From Spirochaetales bacterium (GTDB lineage: Bacteria > Spirochaetota > Spirochaetia > B11-G9), in NCBI GenBank assembly GCA_027077185.1, contig JALTGJ010000392.1:1-7280 (forward strand): a stretch of 7,280 bases of DNA, in the 5' to 3' direction. Under the pieces are notes generated by a model. It was not told the DNA's origin. It searched no databases and saw only the letters and a list, made by a program, of their open reading frames with translations. Both the position numbers and the translations under genes were made by a program. Below, in pieces: positions 6,174 to 7,280 of this stretch (its first letter is position 1; every line of letters begins with the position of its first letter).

Positions 6174-6457
6174 TTTTGAAAAACCACCTTATCTTCTTCC
6201 TCAACAATATCTACAATACCCAGAATTACAGCATCCACAGGTTTATCTTTAGTAAACTCTGTCTGCCTGGTGGAACTTCCCTGGGATACAATAACAAACT
6301 CATCCGGTGCAGCCCCAATAAGATCAAGAGCAACAATCCCCCCCTGAATTACAGAACCATCAGAACTGCATGGAGCAATAATTTTATAAACAGCACCTTC
6401 TATATTATCAACTCTGACACTTGCTACTACATTACCCAAAACTTTTGCCAGTATCAC
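6170..6457 (-). CDS. BMC pentameric vertex protein (EutN/CcmL family), copy 3
   Basis: EutN/CcmL-family pentamer protein of 95 residues. It reads MILAKVLGNVVASVRV, then IEGAVYKIIAP (19-29), GGIVALDLIGAAPDEFVIV (39-57), GSSTRQT (60-66) and AVILGIVDIV near the end. The GSSTRQT loop is close to the GSSSRQT of copy 4, which suggests these two are sister duplicates. The start is GTG at 6457, overlapping the TGA of copy 4 by four bases (GTGA), with AGGAAG six bases upstream. The end overlaps the BMC-T start in ATGA, so the gene is coupled on both sides. It has a cysteine at 30 and a charged C-terminal tail (EEEDKVVFQK). Confidence 0.93.
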   Translation of the reverse strand: MILAKVLGNVVASVRVDNIEGAVYKIIAPCSSDGSVIQGGIVALDLIGAAPDEFVIVSQGSSTRQTEFTKDKPVDAVILGIVDIVEEEDKVVFQK

Positions 6458-6771
6458 TTAGAGCTTCCTTTTAACGGTTCGCTTTTAGAATATACTGTAT
6501 TTCCAGCTATATCAAAACTATCAACTATTGCTATAATTGTTGCATCGCTGGGTTTTCCGGCAGTTATATCTGTCTGCCGACTGCTGCTTCCACCTACAAA
6601 AAAAACAATCTCACCTTCTCCGGCACCTACTGCATCCATAGCTACTACATAATCTTTTTTACCCTTAAGGGTATTAACATCTATTTTTTCAAGTAAAAGG
6701 AATTTTACACCCTCAAGCCGGGATTCTTTAATTGTAGAAACAACCGAACCCACAACCTTTGCAAGTACCAT
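6454..6771 (-). CDS. BMC pentameric vertex protein (EutN/CcmL family), copy 4
   Basis: EutN/CcmL-family pentamer protein of 105 residues, the longest of the four in the window. It reads MVLAKVVGSVVSTIK, LEGVKFLLLEKI (19-30), YVVAMDAVGAGEGEIVFFVGG (41-61), SSSRQTDI and TIIAIVDSFDI. Unlike the others it has an extra polar tail of about 15 residues (NTVYSKSEPLKGSSK), of unknown use. The ATG follows the stop of the BMC-H gene without any gap, and an AGGAG within that gene's last codons acts as ribosome site at rather long spacing. It ends in a GTGA overlap with copy 3. Family assignment is secure; a distinct structural role from the other three is unproven. Confidence 0.93.
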   Translation of the reverse strand: MVLAKVVGSVVSTIKESRLEGVKFLLLEKIDVNTLKGKKDYVVAMDAVGAGEGEIVFFVGGSSSRQTDITAGKPSDATIIAIVDSFDIAGNTVYSKSEPLKGSSK

Positions 6772-7065
6772 TTATTTTTTACTCCTGCCAAGAGGAAGTA
6801 CCGCATCCACACTGTCGTGGGGTCTGGGTATAATGTGAACAGAAATTACTTCACCTACCCTTTCCGCAGCCCTGCTGCCTGCATCAAGTGCAGCTTTTAC
6901 AGCAGCAACATCACCTCTTACAATAGCTGTTATATAACCGCCGCCAATTTTTTTGGACCCTATAAAATCAATATTCGCTGCTTTTGCCATTGCATCAGAA
7001 GCCTCTACCATTGCCGCAAATCCCTTTGTTTCTATCATTCCTAAGGCATTATCTGTAATTGCCAT
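6772..7065 (-). CDS. BMC-H hexameric shell protein (PduA/CcmK-like)
   Basis: Canonical single BMC-domain protein of 97 residues, expected to form the hexamers that tile the shell facets. Diagnostic segments are [20 protein letters not shown] (7-26), the edge lysine K28 in AKAANI, the pore loop KIGGGYI (39-45, three glycines 41-43), [15 protein letters not shown] (49-63) and the end motif VHIIPRPHD (76-84). There is no extension, so it looks like a bulk shell tile with a small glycine-lined pore. Its ATG has a strong AAGGAG six bases upstream, better than most starts in this operon, which fits a need for high expression. A 39-base gap separates it from the truncated shell gene before it. Secure call. 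Confidence 0.97.
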   Translation of the reverse strand: MAITDNALGMIETKGFAAMVEASDAMAKAANIDFIGSKKIGGGYITAIVRGDVAAVKAALDAGSRAAERVGEVISVHIIPRPHDSVDAVLPLGRSKK

Positions 7066-7104
7066 CTATTTCTCCTTATATAATTGTCCAGTAAATAATA
7101 CTGA

Positions 7105-7280
7105 TTAAATAGTTCGTCCTGTAATATCTTCCAGCTTTGATTCTACTGTTTCCTTTGCTACAAGGACTTCAGATTCCTTACCTGCAATATAAATTCTACC
7201 AAACTTTCCATATCCTGTAACATTTATAATATTAATATTTGCCGCTTTCTCAGCTTCATTTGCAGCATAAAAAGCATACC
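7105..7280 (-). CDS. BMC-domain shell protein, C-terminal fragment (cut by window edge)
   Basis: Only the last 57 codons lie in the window; the reading frame continues past 7280. The fragment reads YAFYAANEAEKAANINIINV, then a pore-like loop TGYGKFGRIYIAG, a helix with ESEVLVAKETVESK and the end LEDITGRTI. The A-A-N-E-A-E-K-A-A-N pattern followed by a strand, glycine loop and strand is the BMC fold. It could be a BMC-H protein or the second half of a tandem BMC-T protein. The loop GYGKFGR replaces the glycine-only pore of the neighbouring BMC-H with Lys, Phe and Arg. It lies directly upstream of the BMC-H gene in the same direction and is presumably part of the same operon. Confidence 0.8.
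   Translation of the reverse strand, partial: YAFYAANEAEKAANINIINVTGYGKFGRIYIAGKESEVLVAKETVESKLEDITGRTI

Noticed and set aside
1434..6652. Plus-strand frames of 60-158 codons lying opposite the operon
   Set aside because: They are antisense shadows of well-identified minus-strand genes, with no family features or ribosome sites.
7066..7104. Promoter in the 39-base gap before the BMC-H gene (TATATAA)
   Set aside because: The AT-rich hexamer runs into the Shine-Dalgarno sequence, leaving no room for a start site and leader, and no -35 is present.

Overview
The window holds most of the downstream half of a bacterial microcompartment (BMC) operon, read right to left on the minus strand, with one unrelated plus-strand gene at the left end. 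DeoC-type deoxyribose-phosphate aldolase, an RpiB-family protein, a PduP-type CoA-acylating aldehyde dehydrogenase and many shell genes together match the locus class known as SPU (sugar-phosphate utilizing) BMC. DNA of moderate to low GC, strong Shine-Dalgarno sites, GTG/TTG starts and dense gene overlaps fit an anaerobic or facultative bacterium. A spirochaete or clostridial relative is possible, but the window cannot fix the phylum.

Layout, in transcription order on the minus strand: a shell protein cut by the window edge (7280-7105); a hexameric BMC-H protein (7065-6772); two EutN/CcmL-type pentamer proteins (6771-6454 and 6457-6170); a tandem-domain BMC-T protein related to PduT (6173-5616); aldehyde dehydrogenase (5626-4208); two more pentamer proteins (4196-3924 and 3927-3637); an RpiB-like protein (3647-3153); DeoC (3147-2347); a 142-bp gap; and DeoB phosphopentomutase (2204-1023). 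Most neighbours overlap by 4 or 11 bases or abut, so one translationally coupled transcript is likely. Converging on deoB from the left is a probably exported alpha/beta hydrolase (230-1003). It is preceded by A-rich non-coding DNA that begins with a (TAA)13 tract.

Inferred pathway: DeoB converts deoxyribose 1-phosphate to deoxyribose 5-phosphate, probably in the cytosol. DeoC then cleaves it inside the shell to glyceraldehyde 3-phosphate and acetaldehyde, and the dehydrogenase turns the acetaldehyde into acetyl-CoA. DeoC and the dehydrogenase both start with a short amphipathic helix of the encapsulation-peptide type. The RpiB-like protein lacks the usual catalytic cysteine, so its role is open.

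The most striking unexplained structure is in the deoC-deoB gap. Positions 2221-2335 can fold into a four-way junction of 9, 6, 6 and 6 perfect base pairs with no unpaired base at the junction. It ends just before the deoB ribosome binding site and contains an extended -10 promoter in one loop. I do not recognise it as any known riboswitch or element.
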